Source of the DNA: Bacillota bacterium
GTDB lineage: Bacteria > Bacillota > Sulfobacillia > JAIMAT01
Reading direction: 5' to 3'
NCBI GenBank assembly: GCA_029961055.1
Contig: JASBVM010000023.1
Coordinates: 62,001-126,000, forward strand
DNA: 64,000 bases
Made by a program: the position numbers and the translations under genes. Positions 41,729 to 49,236 of the stretch are shown here, one piece after another. The notes under the pieces are model-generated. The model was given only the letters and a program-made list of their open reading frames with translations, was not told where the DNA came from and did no database searches. The stretch's first letter is position 1, and every line of letters starts with the position of its first letter.

Positions 41729-42700
41729 ATGCATCGGACGGAGATCGGCCTCGCCCTGGGCGGCGGGGCGGCACGCGGACTCGCCCACATCGGGGTCCTG
41801 CGGGAGCTGGAGCGGGCGGGAGTGGCGGTGACGCACGTGGCGGGCTGCAGCTTCGGGGCGGTGGTCGGTGCCGCGTACGTCGCTGGAACCCTGCCCGAAC
41901 TGGAGCGACGAGCCCGCAGCCTCAGCCGGGGCGAACTCGTCCGCCTGGCGGACTTCACTCTTTCGGGAGGCGTGGTGGGCGGGGAACTCCTTCTCGATCG
42001 ACTCCGGGAGCTGACCCGTGACCTTCGCTTCGAAGAGCTGCCGGTACCGTTCGCGGTGCTGGCGACCGATCTGGCGACCGGCGAGCCGGTCGTCCTCCGC
42101 ACCGGCTCCGTGGCCGAAGCGGTGCGGGCCAGCATGTCGGTTCCGGGGCTCTTCGCCCCCATCGTGCTGGATGGCCGGACCGTCGTCGACGGCGGTCTGG
42201 CAGAGCTCGTGCCGGTCAGCGCCCTGCGGGAGCTGCAGCCGCCGCGCGTCGTCGCCGTGGACGTCTCCAGCCCCTATGACGTCTGGACCCGGGCTGCGAC
42301 CCGGGCACGCCTCTCCGTCGGCAGCGCACGGAGGCGTTGGCACCGGCTGAGCGAAGCGGCGCTGGAGCTGGGGCCCGGCCGGGTGCTCGCCGGCCTCGGC
42401 GTCCGCGACCGGTCGGACGAGCAGAACTGGGGGCTGGTCCGAACAGTCTTCGCCGCCTTCGACATCACGGAGGACCGCCTCCGGCGGACGCCGCCCGACG
42501 CCTCGGCCGACGTGGTCATCCGGCCCGACGTCCATCGCTTCCACGGGCATCAGTTCGATCGTGCGCCGGAGATCATCGCGGCCGGGCAGCGCGCTGTGCG
42601 GCAGGCGCTGCCCCTGATCGCAGGGCAGGTTGCGGGATCCGGCCCGCTCCCGTCCTCCCAGGTGACCTCCATACTGCCCGGGGCGGCGAAGGGGGCGTAG
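41729..42700 (+). CDS. Patatin-like phospholipase (RssA/YlbK type)
   Basis: Serine lipase-like acyl hydrolase with a Ser-Asp dyad. GGGAARG at residues 11-17 is the oxyanion loop, the nucleophile is serine 41 in GCSFG, and the dyad aspartate is residue 154 in VDGGLAE. ATDLATGEPVVLRTGSVAEAVRASMSVPG is typical of the bacterial RssA group. The length of 323 residues is normal; a basic ~100-residue tail follows the core. No signal peptide is seen, so it acts inside or at the inner membrane face. It starts a run of three tightly packed genes. Confidence 0.85.
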   Translation: MHRTEIGLALGGGAARGLAHIGVLRELERAGVAVTHVAGCSFGAVVGAAYVAGTLPELERRARSLSRGELVRLADFTLSGGVVGGELLLDRLRELTRDLRFEELPVPFAVLATDLATGEPVVLRTGSVAEAVRASMSVPGLFAPIVLDGRTVVDGGLAELVPVSALRELQPPRVVAVDVSSPYDVWTRAATRARLSVGSARRRWHRLSEAALELGPGRVLAGLGVRDRSDEQNWGLVRTVFAAFDITEDRLRRTPPDASADVVIRPDVHRFHGHQFDRAPEIIAAGQRAVRQALPLIAGQVAGSGPLPSSQVTSILPGAAKGA

Positions 42701-42705
42701 GCGAG

Positions 42706-43908
42706 GTGAGGATTGCGCTCTTCAGCGATTCGATCCGGGAGGATCTGGGTGGCCTCACCCGCGCCACGATCCTGCTCCACGACCGTCTCACCCAGGCCGG
42801 GCACGCCGTCCGCGTCTTCACCCTTCCGCAGACAGGCGGACCGCTCCACCCGGGCGACGTCCACCGGGTTCGCGCCATCCCGCTCCGCGCCGTGCCCGGC
42901 ATGCCGCCGGACTCCTACCTCGCCTGGGACTACGGGGAGGTCCGGCGCGAACTGGCCGCCTGGGGCCCGGATATCGTCCATGTACAGACGCTGCTTCCGG
43001 TGAGCTGGCTCGGCCTGATCGCGGCCAGGTCACTGGGCATCCCGGTGGTGGCCACCTACCATGCCAACATCCGGGCGGCTGCGATCGCGCTGCCCGCGGG
43101 GAAGGGGCTTGCGGCCGTCGCGCCCCCGCTCGCGCGCGCCTTCTTCAACCGCTGTGACGTCGTGATCGCGCCGAGCCGCTATGCCGCCGGCGAGCTGCGG
43201 CGGCTGGGTGTGAGGCGGCCCGTCGCGGTCATCTCGAACGGGATCGACCTGGATCGGTTCGCGGTCGAGCGGCCGGCGGGCGCTGCGAAAGCCGGGGAAG
43301 GCGGGGGGAGCGGTGCCGCCGAGGGTTCCGTCACCGTCCTTTTCGCCGGGCGGCTCAGTCCCGAGAAAGGGGTCCGGAGCGCGGCGGAGGCGCTCGACCT
43401 GGCCCTGCGCGAGGAGCCGCGCCTCCTCGCCCGCTTCGCCGGCGACGGGCCGCTGGCCGATGCGCTGCGGCAGAGGCTCGCTCCCCATCTCGCGGCCGGG
43501 CGAGTCAGCCTGCTGGGGCGCCGGCCCTGGGAGGCGATGGCGGCCGAATACGCAAGGGCCGACCTTCTCCTGCTCCCTTCTCCGGCCGAGACCCAGGGGC
43601 TGGCGGCCCTGGAGGCGATGGCCGCCGGCCTGCCGGTGGTGGCCGCCCGCGCAGGCGCCCTGCCCGAGTGGGTGCGCGACGGTGAGAGCGGGCTCACCGT
43701 CGAGGCCGGTGACGTCCCGGCGTTGGCCCGGGCCGTACTCCGCCTGGCCCGGGATCCGGAGCTGCGGCGCCGCCTGGGGTCCGGGGCGAGGGCCGTCGCC
43801 GAGGAACATGAAGCCGGACGGGTCCTGGCCCAGCTCCTCGCGCTCTACACCGGGCTTCTCGACACCGCTCCGCGCCGCCGCGAGGCCGGCCAGCGTGGGG
43901 CTGCCTGA
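42706..43908 (+). CDS. GT4-family glycosyltransferase
   Basis: Retaining GT-B glycosyltransferase of 400 residues. N-terminal acceptor domain: VRIALFSDSIREDLGGLTRA, DIVHVQTLLPVSWLGL and VVATYHAN. C-terminal donor domain: VISNGIDLDRF, FAGRLSPEKGVRS, and the E-x7-E motif within PAETQGLAALEAMAAGLPV near residue 300. It resembles lipid glycosyltransferases such as those acting on diacylglycerol or phosphatidylinositol, but donor and acceptor cannot be fixed. GTG begins 5 bases after the patatin stop, and its 3' end overlaps the next gene by 14 bases. Confidence 0.85.
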   Translation: MRIALFSDSIREDLGGLTRATILLHDRLTQAGHAVRVFTLPQTGGPLHPGDVHRVRAIPLRAVPGMPPDSYLAWDYGEVRRELAAWGPDIVHVQTLLPVSWLGLIAARSLGIPVVATYHANIRAAAIALPAGKGLAAVAPPLARAFFNRCDVVIAPSRYAAGELRRLGVRRPVAVISNGIDLDRFAVERPAGAAKAGEGGGSGAAEGSVTVLFAGRLSPEKGVRSAAEALDLALREEPRLLARFAGDGPLADALRQRLAPHLAAGRVSLLGRRPWEAMAAEYARADLLLLPSPAETQGLAALEAMAAGLPVVAARAGALPEWVRDGESGLTVEAGDVPALARAVLRLARDPELRRRLGSGARAVAEEHEAGRVLAQLLALYTGLLDTAPRRREAGQRGAA

Positions 43909-44506
43909 CGGGGGCGCCGGCCTCTCCCCCGGCCTGGCGGCGTGGGCGGGCCTGGCGGTCGGCTTCGCCCTCATGGCAGCGGGGATCCCGCTCTCCTCTC
44001 TCGCCCTCTTCGGGCTGCTCGCGGGTCTGGCGTCCGAGAGCCATGTCCCGTGGTGGTGGGCGGGGGGCCTGGCCGGGGTGGCCACGGCTCTCGGCCACGC
44101 GGCGAGCTACGTGCTCTTCGCACGCCTGGGTCCGCCGTTCCTGGAAGCGGTGGCGAGGGGGATTCCCGGCCTGGCCCTACTGGTGAGCCGCCTGGAGCCC
44201 ATCCTGGCCCGGAGGCAGCCACGGCTGTCTCTCCTTCTCCTGCGCTGGATCGGGCTCGGCTACACACAGCTCTTCTGGATCCTCGCCGCCACGGGGACGG
44301 GCCGCCCGGCCCTCCTCGCCCTCCTGCTTCTGGACGACCTCGCCTGGGCGCTGGCCTGGGCGTACGGAACGATCGCGCTCCTGATCGCCGCACCGGAGAT
44401 CGGCCGCTGGCTCTCCACGGGTGCCCTGGTCCTCCTGGTCCTCTCGCTGGCCGCGGGCTCGTGGCGCCTCGTCCGGCTCCGTCGCGGCGGTGCCGGACCG
44501 GGGTAG
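43895..44506 (+). CDS. DedA/VTT-like membrane protein (tentative)
   Basis: A 203-residue protein with about five hydrophobic segments (residues 13-33, 39-70, 85-105, 112-140 and 155-185). The arrangement of a short amphipathic re-entrant part, EAVARGIPGLALLVSRLEP before a helix, and an aspartate pair in LLLLDDLAWALAWAYG recalls DedA/VTT lipid scramblases, but the classic F-x3-R-x3-P motif is not clean. GTG overlaps the glycosyltransferase end by 14 bases. With the patatin and GT4 genes it suggests a membrane-lipid job. Confidence 0.55.
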   Translation: MGLPDGGAGLSPGLAAWAGLAVGFALMAAGIPLSSLALFGLLAGLASESHVPWWWAGGLAGVATALGHAASYVLFARLGPPFLEAVARGIPGLALLVSRLEPILARRQPRLSLLLLRWIGLGYTQLFWILAATGTGRPALLALLLLDDLAWALAWAYGTIALLIAAPEIGRWLSTGALVLLVLSLAAGSWRLVRLRRGGAGPG

Positions 44507-44532
44507 CGCCTGGGCGCCGGCTCGGCCGGGAC

Positions 44533-45426
44533 TCAGCCGATCTCCCGCCCCCGGAAGAGCGCCCACCCGGCCGCCAGCGCCATGGCCACGTAGCCCAGGG
44601 CCCAGAGCGTCAGAGCGGAGCTGGGCGCCGTCGCCCCGCCCGCCAGGGGGCCGGCCGCCATCCCTGCCAGGGGGCTGGCGCCCGTCATCAGGTTGGCGGC
44701 CCGGGCGTAGAGGCCGCTGGCCGGAAAGACGAGCATCAAGACGGTCGAGAGGTTTTCCAGCGTCCGGCCTCCACTGCCCGCAAGCGCGGCGACGAAGCCC
44801 AGGAAGACGCCCACCAGCGAGAGCCCGTACAGGAGGACGGTGGTCACCACCGTGGCCAGGGGCGCCAGCCGCGTGCCCAGCATGAGCGCCACGGACAGCA
44901 CCACCCAGCCCTCCAGGAGGACCAGCCCCGTGGCCCCGGCCCAAGCCATGGGAGCCACGCCGGCGATCCAGCGCGTCAGCCCCATCACGCCCAGGAGGAG
45001 CCCGCCCAGCAGTACGCTCAGGACCAGACCCGTCCCCAGCGCCTTGCCGAAGAACCACTGGGCCCGCGAGACGGGCCGCGCCAGCGTGGCCAGGGCCACC
45101 TGGGCCTCGAGCTCGCCTGCGGTGGCGCCCGCGCCCAGCACGGCGGCCAGGGCCACGCCCACCAGCGAGGCGAGCCAGAGCGCCAGCGGCGCGGATTCCT
45201 GCACCAGGAGCTCGCGCGCCAGCGTTCCGGCGGGACCGCTCGGGGAGGTGGCGCCCAGGGGGAGCGGCGCCGCGGCCAGCCGTGCCAGCGCGGCGTGGAG
45301 ACCCCAGCCGTAGAGGCCCAGCAGGAGGAGCCCGACGGCGACACCGATGCCGGCGATCCGGTTGCGGGTCGCCTCGCGCACCCCGTACCGGGCCATCTCC
45401 AGGGTGGGATGAGGGCGCCGGGTCAC
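44533..45426 (-). CDS. ABC transporter permease (ABC-2/NosY type)
   Basis: A 297-residue membrane protein with six helices and a large outer loop after helix 1 (residues ~45-85). TAGELEAQVALATLARPVSRAQWFFGKAL is the conserved cytoplasmic loop that contacts the ATPase in NosY-like permeases. GTG overlaps the stop of the ATPase gene (shared GTGA), so the two subunits are made together. The substrate is unknown. Confidence 0.85.
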   Translation of the reverse strand: MTRRPHPTLEMARYGVREATRNRIAGIGVAVGLLLLGLYGWGLHAALARLAAAPLPLGATSPSGPAGTLARELLVQESAPLALWLASLVGVALAAVLGAGATAGELEAQVALATLARPVSRAQWFFGKALGTGLVLSVLLGGLLLGVMGLTRWIAGVAPMAWAGATGLVLLEGWVVLSVALMLGTRLAPLATVVTTVLLYGLSLVGVFLGFVAALAGSGGRTLENLSTVLMLVFPASGLYARAANLMTGASPLAGMAAGPLAGGATAPSSALTLWALGYVAMALAAGWALFRGREIG

Positions 45427-46355
45427 CGCGACGCTTCCTCCAGCGCCTGGACGAAGAACTCCTCCAGCGTCTCGCCGCGCGGCTCGAGGCGGTAGAGGCG
45501 GGCGCCCGCCTCCGCCACGGCTCCGGCCAGTGCGGGCAGCGCCTCGCGGTCGGGCACGGCCAGCTCCAGACGGTGGCCTTCCTGGGCCAGGAGGCTGCCG
45601 ATGCGCCCCAGCTCCTCGAGGAGCGGCGGCTCCAGCGGCTCCGCCTCCAGCACGACGCGGAGACGGCGCTGGAGGAGCTCCTCCAGCGCGCCCTGGCGGA
45701 GGATGCGCCCGCGGTGGATGACGGCCACGTGATCCGAGACCCGCTCCACCTCGCCCAGCAGGTGCGAGTTGAGAAAGACCGTGGCACCCCGCCGGCGCTC
45801 TTCGAGGATGAGGTCCCGCACCAGGAGACGCCCGAGCGGGTCGAGCGCCGAGGTCGGCTCGTCCCAGACCAGGAGCCGGGGTTCGCCCAGCAGCGAGGCG
45901 GCGATCCCCAGCCGCTGCTGCATCCCCTTGGAGAAGGTGCGGATCCGGCGGTGGGCCGCCTCCTCCAGGCCGACCCGGTGGAGCGCCTGGGCCGCCTCCG
46001 AGCGGACGCGCGCCGGCGGCAGCCCCAGGAGCCGCCCGTGATGCTCCAGCAGCTCCCGCCCGCTCATCCAGCCCGGGTAGCCGAACTTCTCCGGCAGGAA
46101 GCCGACGCCTTCCCGCGCCTCCGGCCGGTCGACGGGCCGGCCGAAGAGGCGGGCCTCGCCCTCGTCGGGCGCCAGAAGCCCCAGCAGCATCCGCACCACG
46201 GTGCTCTTCCCCGCCCCGTTCGGCCCCAGGAAACCGAAGACCACCCCGCGGGGAACCCTCAGGTCCAGACGGTCCACCGCCACCTGCGACCCGAAGCGGC
46301 GCGTCAGCCCCCTCGCCTCCACGGCCGGCGGGGAAGCGGGCTCCACCGGCCTCAC
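45423..46355 (-). CDS. ABC transporter ATP-binding protein
   Basis: A 310-residue ATPase. Walker A GPNGAGKST near residues 44-52, the Q-loop region GFLPEKFGYPGWMSG, the signature FSKGMQQRLG in place of LSGGQ, Walker B LLVWDEPTSALDP and the H-loop NSHLL are all present. The C-terminal ~80 residues form the extra domain typical of bacitracin, Nod and gliding-type exporters. GTG overlaps the stop of the upstream secreted-protein gene (GTGA) and its own stop overlaps the permease start, so three genes are coupled. Confidence 0.9.
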   Translation of the reverse strand: MRPVEPASPPAVEARGLTRRFGSQVAVDRLDLRVPRGVVFGFLGPNGAGKSTVVRMLLGLLAPDEGEARLFGRPVDRPEAREGVGFLPEKFGYPGWMSGRELLEHHGRLLGLPPARVRSEAAQALHRVGLEEAAHRRIRTFSKGMQQRLGIAASLLGEPRLLVWDEPTSALDPLGRLLVRDLILEERRRGATVFLNSHLLGEVERVSDHVAVIHRGRILRQGALEELLQRRLRVVLEAEPLEPPLLEELGRIGSLLAQEGHRLELAVPDREALPALAGAVAEAGARLYRLEPRGETLEEFFVQALEEASR

Positions 46356-47203
46356 TGCGGCCGTACGGTCGCCGCCAGGGTCAAAAGCTCGTCGCGACCG
46401 ATGCCCTGTCCCCGGAGGGCGAGCACCGAGCCGTCGGGTTCGAGCCAGAGCAGCACCGCCTGTCCCGTGTCGGGCTCCGACAGGTAGAGCGCATCGCTCG
46501 CACCCGGCACGCGGACGGGCTGGCTCAAGGTCCCCTCGGGCACCGGAACCGGCAGGGTGTTCCGCCAGTCGCCCAGCGACTGGAGCTGCCGCCGGAGGTT
46601 TTCGGGCAGGCCGGGCATCCGGAGGACCAGCTGCTGCAGGAAGGCCGGGTCCAACCCCGCGGGCGCCTCGATCCGCGGCTGCGCGCCCTGGAAGAGCGTC
46701 AGGCTGCGGTCTCCGGGCCCCTGCCAGACGGAGATCACCACCGGCGGCACGTCGGCCCGGAAGGTGGCGCCGTCCAGCGCGGCCGGCAGGCGCGCCTCGC
46801 CCCAGCCGGCCTGCCGGAGGTAGCTCTCCAGCTTGGCCCGATCCAGCGTCAGGCTGGCGCGGATCGCCCCGGTCACCTGCCAGTCGCCGGACGTTCTCCA
46901 GCCGGCGGCCGTCAGGCGATCCAGGGGCGTCTCACCCAGGAGCGCCTGTGCCTGCCCGGGCGAGGCCGCCCGCTCGGCCTGCCCTCCGGTGACGTGGAAG
47001 CTTCCGAAAGCATCGGGGCTACCCGGCTCGGGCAGCGAGCGGAACGCCTGCGGGTCCAGGGTGATGGGCTGCAGGCGCTTGGCGTGGAAGAGGTCCAGGA
47101 AGGACTGGGCTGCGGTCTGCACGGGCTGCACCGTGGCCACCGCGGCCACCACGACCAGCGTCACGAGCAGCGGCCATCCCCTGCGGAACCAGACGCTGCG
47201 CAA
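46352..47203 (-). CDS. Membrane-anchored hypothetical protein, DUF4367-like
   Basis: A 283-residue protein with one N-terminal membrane helix (residues 11-29) and an outer domain. The repeated pattern of a helix plus beta strands, ending in AVLLWLEPDGSVLALRGQGIGRDELLTLAATV, is like the DUF4367/DUF4179 domains of extracytoplasmic anti-sigma and sporulation-related proteins. TTG at 47203 follows GGAGGTG by 6 bases; the earlier GTG at 47227 lacks such a site. Coupled to the ABC ATPase, it may be a substrate-sensing or substrate-holding partner. Confidence 0.6.
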   Translation of the reverse strand: MRSVWFRRGWPLLVTLVVVAAVATVQPVQTAAQSFLDLFHAKRLQPITLDPQAFRSLPEPGSPDAFGSFHVTGGQAERAASPGQAQALLGETPLDRLTAAGWRTSGDWQVTGAIRASLTLDRAKLESYLRQAGWGEARLPAALDGATFRADVPPVVISVWQGPGDRSLTLFQGAQPRIEAPAGLDPAFLQQLVLRMPGLPENLRRQLQSLGDWRNTLPVPVPEGTLSQPVRVPGASDALYLSEPDTGQAVLLWLEPDGSVLALRGQGIGRDELLTLAATVRPQ

Positions 47204-47312
47204 AGCACTCACCTCCGCCGTGCCCACTGTATCATGGGCCCCGGCGGCGCACGAAAGGCGCTGCGCGTCGCAGGCTTCGGCCGGGTCGCCCGAGCCGGCC
47301 GCCTGCGGCGCC

Positions 47313-47341
47313 TTGCCTCGGGCGGCCGGGAGGCTTAGAAT
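47313..47341 (+). promoter_or_regulatory. Sigma-A promoter of tRNA-Pro
   Basis: TTGCCT (47313-47318), a 17-base spacer and TAGAAT (47336-47341). Transcription would start about 50 bases before the tRNA. Confidence 0.65.
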
Positions 47342-47398
47342 CCAGAGGTGCGACCGGGCGGCGGCTCGAGACCGCCCGCGTTCCCGCGAGAATCCAGT

Positions 47399-47475
47399 CG
47401 GGCCGTGGCGCAGCTTGGTAGCGCGCTTGAATGGGGTTCAAGAGGTCGCCGGTTCAAATCCGGCCGGCCCGACCA
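47399..47475 (+). tRNA. tRNA-Pro (anticodon GGG)
   Basis: A complete 77-base cloverleaf. CGGGCCG (47399-47405) pairs with CGGCCCG (47465-47471). The D-arm contains CAGCTTGGTAG, the anticodon stem CTTGA/TCAAG encloses ATGGGGT with GGG at the anticodon, and the T-arm has GGTTCAAATCC. The 3' ACCA is encoded. It reads proline codons CCC and CCU. Confidence 0.95.
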
Positions 47476-47488
47476 GCCTGAGAGAGAA

Positions 47489-47516
47489 GGTCCCGCAGGA
47501 GGTGCGGGGCCTTTTT
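47489..47516 (+). terminator. Rho-independent terminator after tRNA-Pro
   Basis: A 9-bp stem (47489-47497 with 47503-47511), a 5-base loop and a run of five T, 13 bases after the tRNA. Confidence 0.85.
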
Positions 47517-47518
47517 CG

Positions 47519-47547
47519 TTGTCCCTCATCGATGGCCGATCTAGAAT
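47519..47547 (+). promoter_or_regulatory. Sigma-A promoter of the DHA2 exporter
   Basis: TTGTCC (47519-47524), a 17-base spacer and TAGAAT (47542-47547), starting two bases after the tRNA terminator T-run. The leader to the next start codon is about 120 bases long and GC-rich, with a CCGC/GCGG hairpin around the GCCATGGC palindrome. Confidence 0.6.
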
Positions 47548-47674
47548 AATAGACCGTCAAATCGTTCGCTGTGGTAACCATTGGCAGTTTGGCCGCGATC
47601 GCCATGGCGGCAGCGGACCACGATTCACCACCCCTCAACTCAGGCGGTGAACCCACGGGAGGAAGCCCAAGCGC

Positions 47675-49213
47675 ATGGCACGCACCGCGTCGGATCCCCT
47701 GAGCCGGTCGCCGGACCGGCCTTCCTCGAAGCCAGGCCAGACGGCAGATGTGGCAGGAAGCAGCTACAAATGGTGGGCGCTCTCCTCCACCACGCTGGGC
47801 GCCTTCCTCTCCGTCCTCAACGGCACCACCCTGATCGTCGCCCTGCCGGACATCATGCGCCTCCTCCACGCCAGCTTCGCCGAGGTGGTCTGGATCCTGA
47901 TGGCCTACCAGCTGGTCATCACCATCCTGGTTCCCTCGGTCGGCCGGGTGGCCGACATGGTGGGCAGGAAGCGCCTGTATGTAGGGGGCTTCGCTCTCTT
48001 CACGGTGGGCGCCTTGCTCGCCGGCTTCTCGCGTACGCCGCTGGAGCTGATCCTGCTGCGGGTCTTCCAGGCCGTCGGCGGCTCGCTGATGCTGGCCAAC
48101 AGCACCGCCATCGTGGCCGACGCCTTCCCCAAGCGGGAGCTGGGCCGGGCCCTGGGGATCAACTCCATGGTGATCGCGGTGGGCTCCATCGTCGGGCCGA
48201 TCCTGGGCGGCGCCCTGACGCGCTTCGGCTGGCAGTGGGTGATCTGGTTCAACGTTCCCCTCGGCATCGTGGGAACGGTCTGGGCCTGGGTGCAGCTGCG
48301 CGAGGTGGTCAGGCTGCCCGAGCACCAGCGCTTCGACCTCCGGGGGACCCTGGCCTTCACCCTGGGCCTTTTGCTGATGCTGGTGGTCCTGACCCTGGCG
48401 CCGGGCGGGCACTGGCTGGAGCCGGCCAACCTGGGGATGATGGCCGCGGCGGTGGCGCTGCTGGCGCTCTTCGTCCTCTGGGAGAGCCGGACAGCGCAGC
48501 CCATGCTGGACCTGAGCCTCTTTCGCAGCCGGCTGCTCTCGGCGGCCTACGCCAGCACGTGGCTGAACGGCATCGCCCGCGGGTCGATCACCTTCCTGCT
48601 GGTCTTCTACTTCCAGGGAGTGCGCGGCTACGACCCGGTGACGGCCGGCGTGCTGCTGGCGCCCTTCGCCATCGCCATGCTGGTCCTCTCGCCCATCAGC
48701 GGCTGGCTCTCCGACCGGTACGGCTCGCGCGAGCTGGCCTCGCTGGGGCTGGTCATCACCGGCGTGGGCCTCATGGGCCTGGCGCGGACGGGCGTCCGCA
48801 CGCCCATCGCCACCCTGGCGGCGTGGATGGCGGTGGCCGGGGCGGGCTCCGGGCTCTTCAACTCGCCCAACACCAACGCCATCATGGGCGCCGTGGCGCC
48901 GGAACGGCGCGGGATCGCGGGGGGAACCCGGACCATGGCCAACAACCTGGGCATGATGATGTCCATCGCCATCAGCCTCGACGTGATGTCCGGCACCATG
49001 AGCCCCCGGGCGCTGGCCGGCCTCTTCGCGGGCGCCAGCGGCCCGGCGGGGATCGCGGTGGCCGACTTCGTCCGCGGGGTGGACGGCGTCTTCCGGGTCT
49101 CCTTCCTGATCAGCATCGTGGGCGCCGTCCTCTCGCTCCTGCGCGGGCCGGCCCCGGGCAGGGGCGGCACGGGTCTCCCCCGGCCGGGGGCGGAGACCGG
49201 GGGCAGGCGCTGA
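47675..49213 (+). CDS. MFS transporter, DHA2 (EmrB/QacA) family
   Basis: A 512-residue exporter with 14 membrane helices. LNGTTLIVALPDIMRLLHAS starts helix 1 (motif D1 region); GRVADMVGRKRLYVGG is motif A after helix 2; AVGGSLMLANSTAIVADAFP and GSIVGPILGGALTRFGWQWVIWFNVPLG (motif C and the helix 5-6 region) are clear DHA2 signs. ATG follows GGGAGGA by 10 bases. Drug or metabolite export is likely; the substrate is unknown. It has its own promoter after the tRNA. Confidence 0.9.
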   Translation: MARTASDPLSRSPDRPSSKPGQTADVAGSSYKWWALSSTTLGAFLSVLNGTTLIVALPDIMRLLHASFAEVVWILMAYQLVITILVPSVGRVADMVGRKRLYVGGFALFTVGALLAGFSRTPLELILLRVFQAVGGSLMLANSTAIVADAFPKRELGRALGINSMVIAVGSIVGPILGGALTRFGWQWVIWFNVPLGIVGTVWAWVQLREVVRLPEHQRFDLRGTLAFTLGLLLMLVVLTLAPGGHWLEPANLGMMAAAVALLALFVLWESRTAQPMLDLSLFRSRLLSAAYASTWLNGIARGSITFLLVFYFQGVRGYDPVTAGVLLAPFAIAMLVLSPISGWLSDRYGSRELASLGLVITGVGLMGLARTGVRTPIATLAAWMAVAGAGSGLFNSPNTNAIMGAVAPERRGIAGGTRTMANNLGMMMSIAISLDVMSGTMSPRALAGLFAGASGPAGIAVADFVRGVDGVFRVSFLISIVGAVLSLLRGPAPGRGGTGLPRPGAETGGRR

Positions 49214-49236
49214 GCCGGTCGCCAAGGGGGCGAAGG

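Noticed and set aside
42337-42705. N-terminal extension of the glycosyltransferase into the patatin gene
   Set aside because: The added residues are out-of-frame patatin sequence; the conserved GT4 beginning follows GTG 42706 directly.
47399-47475. Integration site of a mobile element at tRNA-Pro
   Set aside because: The tRNA is intact with its terminator right behind it; no integrase gene and no repeated tRNA 3' end were found in the following genes.
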